Shown piece after piece: positions 15,992 to 24,005 of a DNA stretch of 64,000 nucleotides. A model generated the notes under the pieces. It saw only the letters and a list, made by a program, of their open reading frames with translations. It made no database searches and was not told the origin of the DNA. The DNA is from Rhodococcus sp. 4CII (GTDB taxonomy: Bacteria; Actinomycetota; Actinomycetes; Mycobacteriales; Mycobacteriaceae), in NCBI RefSeq assembly GCF_014256275.1, contig NZ_JACCFE010000002.1, positions 2,294,001-2,358,000 on the forward strand. Reading direction: 5' to 3'. How positions within the stretch are numbered: the stretch's first letter is position 1; each line of letters starts with the position of its first letter. A program made the translations under genes and the position numbers.

Positions 15992-17335
15992 GTGGATGCA
16001 TCAGGGGTCGTCGAGTTTCTGGCCGAGTTGCCGAACCTCGACAGGAACGTCGACGATGCTGCACGCATCGACCTACTCCGCAACCTTGAAGAAGTGAAGG
16101 CTGCCTGCGCCGGCGTGCAAGCCCGGATCACCGCAGACCTCGACGCTTCCATCCGCGCCTCACGAGCAGAGCGTGACCTGCCCGTCTCACAACGAGGCCG
16201 AGGAATCGCCAACCAGGTGGCACTGGCTCGACGCGACTCCCCGTTCCGGGGCGGCCGCCATCTCGGAATGGCCACCACCCTCGTCCACGAAATGCCGTGC
16301 ACCTTGGCACTGCTCGAACGGGGTGTGCTCAGTGAGTGGCGGGCGACGATCCTCGTCCGCGAAACCGCGTGCCTGACGCGAGAAGATCGCACGGCACTCG
16401 ATCACCTCCTCTGCGCCGACCCGGCAACACTGGACGGGCTCGGCGACCAGGCGGTGTGCGCGAAGGTCCGCGCGGCGGCCGCCGAAGTCGACGCCGAAGC
16501 CATGGTGCGGCGGGCCCGCAAGGCACTGTCGGATCGACGAGTCACCTCGCGTCCCGCACCGGACACCATGGCCTACGTCAGCGCCCTGCTGCCGGTGGCC
16601 CAGGGCGTGGCTGTGCACGCCACCCTCGCTCGTGACGCGGATTCCATTCTCGCCGCCGGCGACGACCGCACCCGGTCGCAGATCATGGCCGACCTCCTCG
16701 TATCCCGTGTCACAGGCGCACCCCACACCGCGACGGCCCCTCCGATCACCGTCAACCTGGTCATCTCCGACCGCGCCCTCCTCGACGGCGGGTCCGAACC
16801 TGCCCACGTGCAGGGATACGGGCCCATCCCCGCCGCACTCGCCGGACACTGGATATCCGAGGCAGTCCAGGCCACGACCGATCCGGACACCGGCGACGAA
16901 ACACGGGTGACGCTGCGCCGTCTGTACGCAAACCCGGGGTCGGGGGCGCTCACCGCCACCGAGTCCCGGGCCCGGTGCTTCCCCGCCGGGTTGGCGAGGA
17001 TGATCGACCTGAGAGATCGAACGTGCCGCACACCGTGGTGCGATGCCCCGATCCGGCATCACGACCACGTCCAACCCCGCGGATTCGACGGACCCACCAC
17101 CGCACACAACGGCGCCGGCCTGTGCGCTGCCTGCAACTACGCCAAACAAGGTGCCGGGTGGCACTCCACTCCGCGTCAACAACCCCGCGGACTGCACAAA
17201 ATCGAGATCTACACACCCACCGGACACCGGTACCGATCGACGGCACCGCCACTACCGAAACCGTTGCTGTTCCGCGAAGTTCAGACCACTTCACCCGTGG
17301 AACGCATCCTCATCGATTTTCTCCACACAGCGTGA
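15992..17335 (+). CDS. DUF222/13E12-family HNH endonuclease
   Basis: 447 residues from GTG at 15992. The frame is open back to 15725, but that part overlaps tetR and is Ser/Pro-rich shadow sequence. The N-terminal two thirds is the DUF222 region (ELPNLDRNVDDAARIDLLRN onward). The C-terminal HNH module starts with CRTPWC (Cys345, Cys350), continues with RHHDHVQPRG and ends with LCAACNYAK, giving a Cys4 zinc plus His-His-Asn nuclease core. Family members are multicopy in actinobacteria and of uncertain function. The SOS box implies expression after DNA damage. Confidence 0.85.
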   Translation: MDASGVVEFLAELPNLDRNVDDAARIDLLRNLEEVKAACAGVQARITADLDASIRASRAERDLPVSQRGRGIANQVALARRDSPFRGGRHLGMATTLVHEMPCTLALLERGVLSEWRATILVRETACLTREDRTALDHLLCADPATLDGLGDQAVCAKVRAAAAEVDAEAMVRRARKALSDRRVTSRPAPDTMAYVSALLPVAQGVAVHATLARDADSILAAGDDRTRSQIMADLLVSRVTGAPHTATAPPITVNLVISDRALLDGGSEPAHVQGYGPIPAALAGHWISEAVQATTDPDTGDETRVTLRRLYANPGSGALTATESRARCFPAGLARMIDLRDRTCRTPWCDAPIRHHDHVQPRGFDGPTTAHNGAGLCAACNYAKQGAGWHSTPRQQPRGLHKIEIYTPTGHRYRSTAPPLPKPLLFREVQTTSPVERILIDFLHTA

Positions 17336-17432
17336 ACATCAGCTCGCTGTGCACCAAGCCGAACGACACACCCGTGCGGTAGCATCTCCGCACGCGGCCG
17401 TGGGGGTCCTGTCGAGTACTGGGGGGATGGGA

Positions 17433-17774
17433 ATGAGCAAAACACTGCGTCTGGACGACGACGCAATCCAACGATGCGTCGGCATCTGCAACACCATGAT
17501 CGGGCAGATGGATCAGGCGATCAAGAACGCCGACCAATTGAAGTATGTTTCAGGATTCGGTGGATTCGACTCGGCGAAACAACTGCAGGCGCGCTACAAC
17601 GCTAAATTCAACGGCGGCGAAGGCTCGGGCTCCGTTCGCGCGCGTCTAAGGGAATTCCGCGATGTGATAATCACTATGCGTGACACCTTTGCAGCGGGAG
17701 GCGAGGCGTTCTCTGAGACTGATAGCGCAATCGGGCAGGCACTCTCAGGCATTCGAACGGGAGCGGACCAATGA
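17433..17774 (+). CDS. Small helical ESX/WXG100-like protein
   Basis: 113 residues forming a predicted helix-turn-helix hairpin: two long helices separated by YVSGFGGFDSAKQL, comparable in size and layout to ESX substrates, although Trp-x-Gly is absent. The start at 17433 is preferred over 17427 because the GGGGGG element then has 6-base spacing. It is translationally coupled (ATGA overlap) to a DUF3558 lipoprotein and followed by PPE-like and EspG-like genes, which supports a type VII secretion link. Bases here look less GC-rich than in neighbouring genes (by eye). Confidence 0.7.
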   Translation: MSKTLRLDDDAIQRCVGICNTMIGQMDQAIKNADQLKYVSGFGGFDSAKQLQARYNAKFNGGEGSGSVRARLREFRDVIITMRDTFAAGGEAFSETDSAIGQALSGIRTGADQ

Positions 17775-18361
17775 CGCGCAATGCACTGTGGGGCGTTGCC
17801 GTTCTCGCCCTCCTAGTGGCGGGATGCAGCACCCAGAGAGCAAGCGGCGAGCCCACTCCCGCCGAACTGCCAACATCGACGGTTCGTGTGCCGCGACATG
17901 TCGATCAATCCGATCGACCGCAGGTCACATTTGATCCCTGCCTCGACCTACCTGATTCGACGTTGATCGCGGCCGGATACGATCCCGATAGTGAGAAGTT
18001 CGCCGACTTCACACCCGACTCGTATACGTTCCTCGGCTGCAGCTACGACAGTTTCCACAAGCCGGAGGGCTTCTATTACGGCATGAATGTCCTGTCGGGA
18101 AACATCAGCTTTGCAGAGGAACAAGAGAAGAAGCGGGACCACGCCACCCCTATCGACATCAATGGCCGAAGGGCACTTTTGATCTTCGACAGCACGGTAA
18201 GGGATTACTGCGAGCTCAGCATCGAGACCTCCTACGGGGTCCTGGGATTCACGCGAAGCATCTTCTCAGATCACGCAGGACCCGTACCGGAAGCCGACTG
18301 GTGCACAGGGCTCGATGACACTGCGCGCACTTACGAACCTCTCATCCCGAAGGGAGACTGA
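17771..18361 (+). CDS. DUF3558-family lipoprotein
   Basis: 196 residues. Signal peptide MTRNALWGVAVLALLVAGCS ends in a lipobox (LVAGC), so the mature protein starts at Cys19 and is anchored outside the membrane. The rest matches DUF3558 by pattern (FDPCLDLPDSTLIAAGYDP, GCSYDS, WCTGL), with Cys residues probably forming disulphides. DUF3558 lipoproteins often accompany ESX-substrate genes in Rhodococcus and Nocardia. Codon use and base composition appear more relaxed than elsewhere, hinting at transfer or fast evolution. Molecular role unknown. Confidence 0.85.
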   Translation: MTRNALWGVAVLALLVAGCSTQRASGEPTPAELPTSTVRVPRHVDQSDRPQVTFDPCLDLPDSTLIAAGYDPDSEKFADFTPDSYTFLGCSYDSFHKPEGFYYGMNVLSGNISFAEEQEKKRDHATPIDINGRRALLIFDSTVRDYCELSIETSYGVLGFTRSIFSDHAGPVPEADWCTGLDDTARTYEPLIPKGD

Positions 18362-18364
18362 CCC

Positions 18365-19702
18365 ATGGCACCGAAGGACCCGCTCGCTTCCTTCTTCGAT
18401 GCCGTGGTGCCCAATGGCGCCGGGGATCAGCACCGCACCAAGTTGCAGAGGTCCGCGGAGCAACTCGGATCGGATGCGATCGACCCGCCCTACATAACCG
18501 AGATGGAGAGTTTTGAGAGCTGGCAGCACTCGGAGATCTATGCAAAGACGCGGGACATGGACCCGAGCGTCATCGGTGATCTCGCTCAGGCTTGCCACGC
18601 CATCGTCGGTTCGTTACCCATCGGTTTCGGGTTCGCCCTTCTCAAGAACACGATTGCCGAAAAGTGGCAGGGCGCTGCCGCCGATGCGGCACTCGCGGCG
18701 ACTGACACGTTGGCGGGTGCGAGCGACCAATTGACGTCGGGAGTGCAAGCTATAGGCGTGAAGCTCGACATTCTGAGCAGCGCCGCACAGGATGTGAAAA
18801 ACAGCATCCCGGCGCCGATGTCGGAGCAACCCCTCAGCCTTCTCCCCCTGAGTCCCACCGCTGTGGAAGCGCAGGAATCGGCCCGGGATGCGGCGCGAGA
18901 TGAAGCCATTCGGAAGCTGCAGAACATCTACGTCCCGAACTACCAAGACGTGGGCACCAATGTTCCAGTCCTCCCTGCGCCGCACTCGCCGAGCGGCGAG
19001 ATCGCCTCTGTCCACCCGACTCTCACTGGGTCGACCGAGGGCAGCCCAGGTTCCTGGAGCTCGATCAACGGTGACACCTCCTCCGCCTCGGGCGGCGGGG
19101 ATTCGCCCCTGAACGGTGAGGGCTTGGCGGATGGGGAGTCGGCAGCGGACGCCGCTGCTGCGAATACGTCCGCGGCGAATGCGGACGCCGCCGCCAACCA
19201 GGCCGCTGCCAACCAAGGCGCAGGCTCCGGCTCAGCCGCGCAGACCGCCGCCGCGAATGCGCAGAATGCGGCTGGTACCGGTTCACAGTCCGGGAGTGGC
19301 GCAGGCATGGGCGGCTACGGCGGAGCCGGTAGGCCGAGCTCCGGCGGGTCGGGCGTCGGCCGGGCGGGCTCGGCTTCGAGCGCGCGCCGGAAGAACGATA
19401 GGCGCGACTCGGAATCCTCCACGAGCGGTGTGGTTCCGGGAAGCCCGATCCCGTCCGGTGGCACCGCAGCGGGTGCGGGGGCGGCAGCCGCTGCCGCGGC
19501 GGCGACGCCGGTGAAACCGAGCATGAGTCGACCCGGGATGGGCATGGGGCCAGGGATGATGGGTGCTCCCGGACGGGGCCCGGCAGGCAACGGCGACGGC
19601 GATACGGAGCACCAGACACCGAGTTACCTCATCACCGTCGACAACGGCAACGACCTGATCGGCAAACTCGACCCCGTCGCACCGCCGGTAATCGGCGCAT
19701 GA
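18365..19702 (+). CDS. PPE/WXG-like protein with low-complexity C terminus
   Basis: 445 residues. The N-terminal 170 residues are helical and include KNTIAEKWQGAAADAALA, where WQG is a Trp-x-Gly turn typical of PPE/WXG proteins, followed by helices and a hinge. The middle and C terminus are Ala/Ser/Asn/Gly-rich low complexity (residues about 245-420), with a short ordered tail (SYLITVDNGNDLIGKL). There are no membrane segments. It lies between the DUF3558 lipoprotein and an EspG-like chaperone, the usual partner of PPE proteins. Likely a secreted ESX substrate. Confidence 0.72.
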   Translation: MAPKDPLASFFDAVVPNGAGDQHRTKLQRSAEQLGSDAIDPPYITEMESFESWQHSEIYAKTRDMDPSVIGDLAQACHAIVGSLPIGFGFALLKNTIAEKWQGAAADAALAATDTLAGASDQLTSGVQAIGVKLDILSSAAQDVKNSIPAPMSEQPLSLLPLSPTAVEAQESARDAARDEAIRKLQNIYVPNYQDVGTNVPVLPAPHSPSGEIASVHPTLTGSTEGSPGSWSSINGDTSSASGGGDSPLNGEGLADGESAADAAAANTSAANADAAANQAAANQGAGSGSAAQTAAANAQNAAGTGSQSGSGAGMGGYGGAGRPSSGGSGVGRAGSASSARRKNDRRDSESSTSGVVPGSPIPSGGTAAGAGAAAAAAAATPVKPSMSRPGMGMGPGMMGAPGRGPAGNGDGDTEHQTPSYLITVDNGNDLIGKLDPVAPPVIGA

Positions 19703-20448
19703 ACTGGCTGCTGACGTCAGCCCAGTTCATGTGCCTTTGGGAAGCAACGGATCTCGACCGCATGCCGTATCCGTTGCAGTATCGGTCCGCCGCAGCGACA
19801 GAAGACCGGTACGCCGTGCAGCAGCACGAACTGGAGCGGTGGCGGACGGCACTGGACGAGCCGAATCTGGTCGCGGCGATCCAGGCACTGCGGAATCCAC
19901 AGTTGTCGGTGACTGTGCTCGCCCCCTCCCCCGAACTCGACTCCGGGCTTCGGCGGAGGGGCAGCATCCGTGGCCGGGTCACCGTCGTCGCCGAACAACT
20001 ACGTGACGCACCCGGTCGCGGCGACATCCGGATCGACGCCGGCACCGAAGGCGTCGACTGGCTCACCACCCAGCTGGTGAAGGGTCTACCCGACTGCCCG
20101 CCCGGACGGACGGCGTCGCTGACCGCGCACCCCGACGACGTTCAGGCCCGAAACACCGGGTCTTCGGTCCTGCAGAATGCTCGCGTCTCCGACGGCACGC
20201 TCCTGCGCAGGATCGTCGGCCGACCGCGGACCGGCATCGGATACATCTGCATCCGGGGCGCTCGCAGTGGGCTCGACGAGCCTGTTCTGGGTGAGCTGAC
20301 CTGGATCGACGTCGAGGGGGACGGCCGCTACCTCTATCACCAGGACGACCGCGTTCACCTGCGATCGGCGACGGCGCGGGTAGTTCAGGAGGAGGTGTCG
20401 AAACGCGTGTCGGCGGCCGTCGCGAACCCTTCGCCGACCCGCGACTGA
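19699..20448 (+). CDS. EspG-like ESX secretion-associated chaperone
   Basis: 249 residues. It shows the EspG pattern of a two-lobed mixed alpha/beta fold: strand-rich repeats such as VTVLAPSPELDSGLRRRGSI and GIGYICIRGARSG, and the C-terminal RVHLRSATARVVQEEV. EspG proteins bind PE-PPE dimers in the cytosol and deliver them to the matching ESX machine. Its start overlaps the PPE-like gene stop (ATGA), a strong sign of partnership. No EccB/C/D/E genes are in the window, so the cassette must use a machine encoded elsewhere. Confidence 0.75.
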   Translation: MNWLLTSAQFMCLWEATDLDRMPYPLQYRSAAATEDRYAVQQHELERWRTALDEPNLVAAIQALRNPQLSVTVLAPSPELDSGLRRRGSIRGRVTVVAEQLRDAPGRGDIRIDAGTEGVDWLTTQLVKGLPDCPPGRTASLTAHPDDVQARNTGSSVLQNARVSDGTLLRRIVGRPRTGIGYICIRGARSGLDEPVLGELTWIDVEGDGRYLYHQDDRVHLRSATARVVQEEVSKRVSAAVANPSPTRD

Positions 20449-20464
20449 GCGTTACCCTTGTGCC

Positions 20465-20938
20465 ATGGCCGATCGGGACAGGGATGGGACGGGGAAACCC
20501 CTCAACGCACGACCCCGCGACGAACTCGGCCGCCCCCTGCCCCACGACGCCGAGGGGGTGCCGCGCATCCCCGACGATGTGCGGTTGCCGCCCGACGAGG
20601 CGATCACCGAGGCCCAGCGACTGCTCGACCACGGCATGCCGTTCCACGCGCACGAAATCCTCGAAGGCACGTGGAAGATTGCCCCCGAGGACGAGCGGGA
20701 ACTGTGGCAGGGGCTCGCACAACTCGCGGTGGGGCTCACCCACCTGATGCGAGGCAACAAGACCGGTGCACGGTCACTGCTGCGCCAGGGCCACGACCGG
20801 ATCCGGCACTACGAGGTGGAGGCACCGCACGGCCTCGACATCTCCGGACTGCTGACGTGGTCCGAGCACCTGACCGACGAGATCGATCGCGTCGACCCGC
20901 TTCCGGCGACGCCCGTACCCCGATTGAGAATCCCCTGA
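20465..20938 (+). CDS. DUF309-family protein
   Basis: 157 residues with the DUF309 signature: helix AITEAQRLLDHGMPFHAHEI, then LEGTWKIAPEDERELWQGLA and AVGLTHLMRGNKTGARSLL. The HAHE-LEGTW residues form the conserved core of this all-helical family of unknown function. It overlaps the next gene by TGATG, so the two are coupled. A disordered acidic/basic N terminus of about 40 residues precedes the domain. Confidence 0.85.
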   Translation: MADRDRDGTGKPLNARPRDELGRPLPHDAEGVPRIPDDVRLPPDEAITEAQRLLDHGMPFHAHEILEGTWKIAPEDERELWQGLAQLAVGLTHLMRGNKTGARSLLRQGHDRIRHYEVEAPHGLDISGLLTWSEHLTDEIDRVDPLPATPVPRLRIP

Positions 20939-21576
20939 TGACTCTGCTTCCCATGTTCCCGCTGGGCTCGACGGTGCTGCCCGGTCAGCAGCTTCCTCTC
21001 CACGTCTTCGAACCCCGCTACCAGGAACTGGTCCGCGACTGCCTCGACGCACCCGACGGTCCCCGCTTCGGCGTGGTGCTCATTGCACGCGGCAACGAGG
21101 TCGGCGGCGGCGACGTGCGCCACGACATCGGCACCATCGCGCGGATCGAATCGCATGCCGCGATCGGCGACGGCCGGTACGAGCTGTTCTGCCGCACCGA
21201 GGAACGCATCAAGGTGTCGAAGTGGTTGCCCGACAATCCGTATCCGATCGCCGAGGTGGACGTGTGGCCGGATGAGAACACCGGCACCCAGACAGCGGAC
21301 TATGAGTTCCCCGCGCTGATCGAGAGACTCGAATTCTTGTACGGCCTGCTCCGTCGACTGGCGACGGAGACGGGCAATGCCCCGCCCGACGTTCCCGTCA
21401 TCGGCGGCTTCCGCGGTTCGCTGGGTACGAGGCTGTACGAGATCGCCACCTACATTCCGATGGGTGACGCCGACCGCCTGCAGATCCTCGCTGCGGCCGG
21501 CGCGGACGAACGCCTGCGGGAGGTTTCGGAGGCAATCGAGAACGCCGTCGAAATGGTGCAGTTTCGGCTGATGTGA
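20938..21576 (+). CDS. LON peptidase substrate-binding (LON-N) domain protein
   Basis: 212 residues beginning LLPMFPLGSTVLPGQQLPLH, the hallmark opening of the LON N-terminal domain, followed by FEPRYQELV. No ATPase or protease domain follows, so it is a stand-alone LON-N protein as is common in bacteria. Role unknown, possibly substrate recognition or a scaffold. Coupled to the DUF309 gene by TGATG overlap. A GC-rich hairpin follows the stop at 21582-21618. Confidence 0.88.
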   Translation: MTLLPMFPLGSTVLPGQQLPLHVFEPRYQELVRDCLDAPDGPRFGVVLIARGNEVGGGDVRHDIGTIARIESHAAIGDGRYELFCRTEERIKVSKWLPDNPYPIAEVDVWPDENTGTQTADYEFPALIERLEFLYGLLRRLATETGNAPPDVPVIGGFRGSLGTRLYEIATYIPMGDADRLQILAAAGADERLREVSEAIENAVEMVQFRLM

Positions 21577-21581
21577 TGTAG

Positions 21582-21618
21582 CCCTCCCCGGGGTTGGTCA
21601 AGAGCACTCCGGGGAGGG
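21582..21618 (+). terminator. GC-rich hairpin between LON-N gene and initiator tRNA
   Basis: 10-base perfect stem CCCTCCCCGG/CCGGGGAGGG with a 17-base loop, starting 5 bases after the LON-N stop codon. There is no T tract, so it could be a T-less actinobacterial terminator or an mRNA-stabilising hairpin. Confidence 0.5.
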
Positions 21619-21637
21619 TGTAGTGTTGTCAATGCAA

Positions 21638-21714
21638 CGCGGGGTGGAGCAGCTCGGTAGCTCGCTGGGCTCATAACCCAGAGGTCGCAGGTTCAAATCC
21701 TGTCCCCGCTACCA
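21638..21714 (+). tRNA. tRNA-fMet (initiator, anticodon CAT)
   Basis: 77 bases including encoded CCA. Acceptor stem CGCGGGG pairs with CCCCGCT except the first position (C1-T72 mismatch), a mark of bacterial initiators. The anticodon stem CTGGG/CCCAG has the three G-C pairs required for initiation, with loop CTCATAA. The T loop is TTCAAAT. Confidence 0.97.
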
Positions 21715-21720
21715 AGTGGA

Positions 21721-21757
21721 AACGGCTCCGGAGATATCAATTCTCCGGAGCCGTTTT
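21721..21757 (+). terminator. Rho-independent terminator of the initiator tRNA gene
   Basis: 14-base perfect stem AACGGCTCCGGAGA / TCTCCGGAGCCGTT with a 7-base loop and a following TTTT, starting 7 bases after the tRNA 3' end. It is among the strongest terminators in the window. Confidence 0.9.
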
Positions 21758-21780
21758 CGTTGTTCCACATCCTCCAGGAC

Positions 21781-21794
21781 TAGAACGTATTCTC
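21781..21794 (+). promoter_or_regulatory. Possible KstR-like box upstream of the P450 gene
   Basis: TAGAACGTATTCTC resembles the actinobacterial cholesterol-catabolism operator TnnAACnnGTTnnA, with two mismatches in the right arm. It is 24 bases upstream of the P450 start. Weak support. Confidence 0.3.
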
Positions 21795-21817
21795 ATACGT
21801 GAGCCTCAGGAGGGACC

Positions 21818-23044
21818 GTGCAGCTCGCCGACGTCGATCTCTACAATCCGGACACCTTCGCCGAGGGCGTGCCGCACGAGATGTTCTCCACGTTGCGGCG
21901 GGAGGCTCCCGTCTACCGGCACCTCGACGATCGGGGCAACCCCTTCTGGTGCGTTACCCGTCACGCCGACATCGTGACGGTGAATCGGGACGCGGAGACG
22001 TACTCGTCGTGGCGAGGCGCCACCTACATCGACGACCTGAGCCCGGACGATCTGGCGGGCCAGCAGTTGATGATGCTCAACATGGACCCGCCGGACCATA
22101 CGGCGCTGCGGAAGATCGTGAGCAAGGGATTCACACCCCGCCGCATCGGTCAGCTGCACGAGATTCTCGCGAGACGGGGCCGCAGCATCGTCGACGCGGT
22201 GATCGAGCGCGGTGAGTGCGACTTCGTCGTCGATGTCGCCTCCGAGCTACCCCTTCAGGCGATTGCCGACTTCCTGGGTGTGCCTCAGGAAGATCGCAAG
22301 CTCATCTTCGACCTGACGAACCAGATGATCGGCTCGTCGGATCCGGAGTTCCATCTCGCGGAAGGACAGGAACGCGAGGCGGCGGCGCAGATGTTCGCCT
22401 ACAGCCTGGCGATGTTCGAGGACCGCAGGAAGCACCCCCGCGACGACATCGCAACGGCCCTGATCCAGGCCGACGTGAACGGAGAGAAACTCGGCGAACT
22501 CGACTTCAACATGTTCTTCATGCTGCTCGCGGTCGCGGGCAACGAGACCACCCGCAACGCCATCTCCCACACCCAGCTGGCGCTGATGGAGCACCCCGAG
22601 GAGCGCCGCAAGGTACTCGACGACCCGTCCAAGTTCGACGCGCTGATCGAGGAGGGCTTGCGCTGGGCCACACCGGTCATGCAGTTCCGGCGCACCGCGA
22701 CCAGGGACACGGTGCTGCACGACGTCGAGATCGCCGAGGGCGACCGGGTGGTCATCTGGCACATGTCCGGGAATCGGGACGAGGCGGTATTCGACGACCC
22801 GTACCGGTTCGACATCGACCGGCCCACCGGCCACTTCTCGCAGCACATTGCGTTCGGCGGCGGTGGTCACCATTTCTGCCTCGGCGCCAACCTCGCTCGC
22901 GCCGAGATGAAGGTGATGCTGAGCGAGATCCTGCGTCGCATGCCCGACATGGAGCAGACGGCGCCGGCGCAGCGCCTGCGCTCGAACTTCATCAACGGGC
23001 TGAAGCACCTGCCGGTGGCGTTCGCACCCGGACCGATCCCCTGA
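21818..23044 (+). CDS. Cytochrome P450, CYP124/125/142-like
   Basis: 408 residues. I-helix AGNETTRNAISH carries the oxygen-activating Glu-Thr pair; the heme loop is FGGGGHHFCLGANLARAEM with proximal Cys354; an Asn/Asp-Pro-Pro-Asp-His motif (MDPPDH) lies near residue 90. This pattern resembles the mycobacterial steroid-side-chain and branched-lipid hydroxylases CYP124/125/142; exact subfamily is uncertain. GTG at 21818 follows a strong CAGGAGG. It requires a ferredoxin and reductase encoded elsewhere. The following lipase-like gene may act on related lipids. Confidence 0.87.
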   Translation: MQLADVDLYNPDTFAEGVPHEMFSTLRREAPVYRHLDDRGNPFWCVTRHADIVTVNRDAETYSSWRGATYIDDLSPDDLAGQQLMMLNMDPPDHTALRKIVSKGFTPRRIGQLHEILARRGRSIVDAVIERGECDFVVDVASELPLQAIADFLGVPQEDRKLIFDLTNQMIGSSDPEFHLAEGQEREAAAQMFAYSLAMFEDRRKHPRDDIATALIQADVNGEKLGELDFNMFFMLLAVAGNETTRNAISHTQLALMEHPEERRKVLDDPSKFDALIEEGLRWATPVMQFRRTATRDTVLHDVEIAEGDRVVIWHMSGNRDEAVFDDPYRFDIDRPTGHFSQHIAFGGGGHHFCLGANLARAEMKVMLSEILRRMPDMEQTAPAQRLRSNFINGLKHLPVAFAPGPIP

Positions 23045-23114
23045 TTTGTCCCTTCCCGGGGCACCTCACCGTGCAATGATCTGAGTCGTCGAATTCGGAC
23101 CACGAAGGGGCATC

Positions 23115-23954
23115 ATGCAGCATCGAGAATCGTCCTTCGCCGGCGTCGGCGGGGTTCCCATCGTCTACGACGTGTGGCTCCCCGAGCGGCGCCCGCGCGG
23201 CGTGCTGGTTCTGTGCCACGGCTTCGGTGAGCATGCCCGGCGCTACGACCACGTGGTCGAGCGGCTCGGAGAACTCGACCTCGCGATCTATGCGCCGGAC
23301 CACCGCGGCCACGGGCGGTCGGGTGGCAAACGGGTCCACCTGAAGGATTGGACGGAGTTCACCGACGACCTGCACCAGTTGTTCGGCATCGCCTCCACGG
23401 ACTGGCCGGGAGCCGACCGGTTCCTCCTCGGGCACAGCATGGGTGGTTCCATCGCGCTGACCTACGCACTCGATCACCAGCAGGATCTGAAGGCGCTGAT
23501 GCTGTCCGGGCCTGCGGTCGACGTGACCAGTGGGACGCCGCGGATCGTGGTCGAGATCGGCAAGCTGGTGGGACGCATCCTCCCCGACGTGCCCGTCGAG
23601 TCGCTCGACGCGAAATTGGTGTCCCGGGATCCGGCCGTCGTGGCGGCCTACGAGGAGGATCCCCTCGTCCACCACGGGAAGGTGCCTGCAGGTATCGCCC
23701 GCGGGATGATTCTCGCCGCCGAACGGTTGCCGGAGCGTTTGCCGTCGTTGACGGTTCCCCTGCTGCTCCAGCACGGCCGCGACGACGGGCTCGCCAGTGT
23801 GAAAGGTACGGAACTCATCGCGGAGTACGCGGGTTCGGAGGATCTCACGGTGGAGATCTACGAAAACCTGTTCCACGAGGTGTTCAACGAACCGGAGAAC
23901 GAAGAGGTACTCGACGATCTCGTCGAGTGGTTGCGGCCGCGCGTTCAGGCCTGA
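23115..23954 (+). CDS. Alpha/beta hydrolase, monoacylglycerol lipase-like
   Basis: 279 residues of the MAGL/lysophospholipase family: HGFGEHARRYDHV oxyanion segment, nucleophile elbow GHSMGGS with Ser near residue 112, acid in LQHGRDDGLAS and catalytic His in NLFHEVFNEPE. Likely hydrolyses monoacylglycerols or similar esters in the cytoplasm. ATG at 23115 has an upstream GAAGGGG. It lies 70 bases after the P450 gene. Confidence 0.9.
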   Translation: MQHRESSFAGVGGVPIVYDVWLPERRPRGVLVLCHGFGEHARRYDHVVERLGELDLAIYAPDHRGHGRSGGKRVHLKDWTEFTDDLHQLFGIASTDWPGADRFLLGHSMGGSIALTYALDHQQDLKALMLSGPAVDVTSGTPRIVVEIGKLVGRILPDVPVESLDAKLVSRDPAVVAAYEEDPLVHHGKVPAGIARGMILAAERLPERLPSLTVPLLLQHGRDDGLASVKGTELIAEYAGSEDLTVEIYENLFHEVFNEPENEEVLDDLVEWLRPRVQA

Positions 23955-24005
23955 CTTCGGCGGAGGTGATGTGCACCCCCGGGCCAGGGATGCCAGGATG
24001 GGCGG

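Noticed and set aside
15992..17335. HNH gene as part of a mobile intron or insertion element
   Set aside because: No intron structure, terminal repeats, target duplication or transposase were seen around it.
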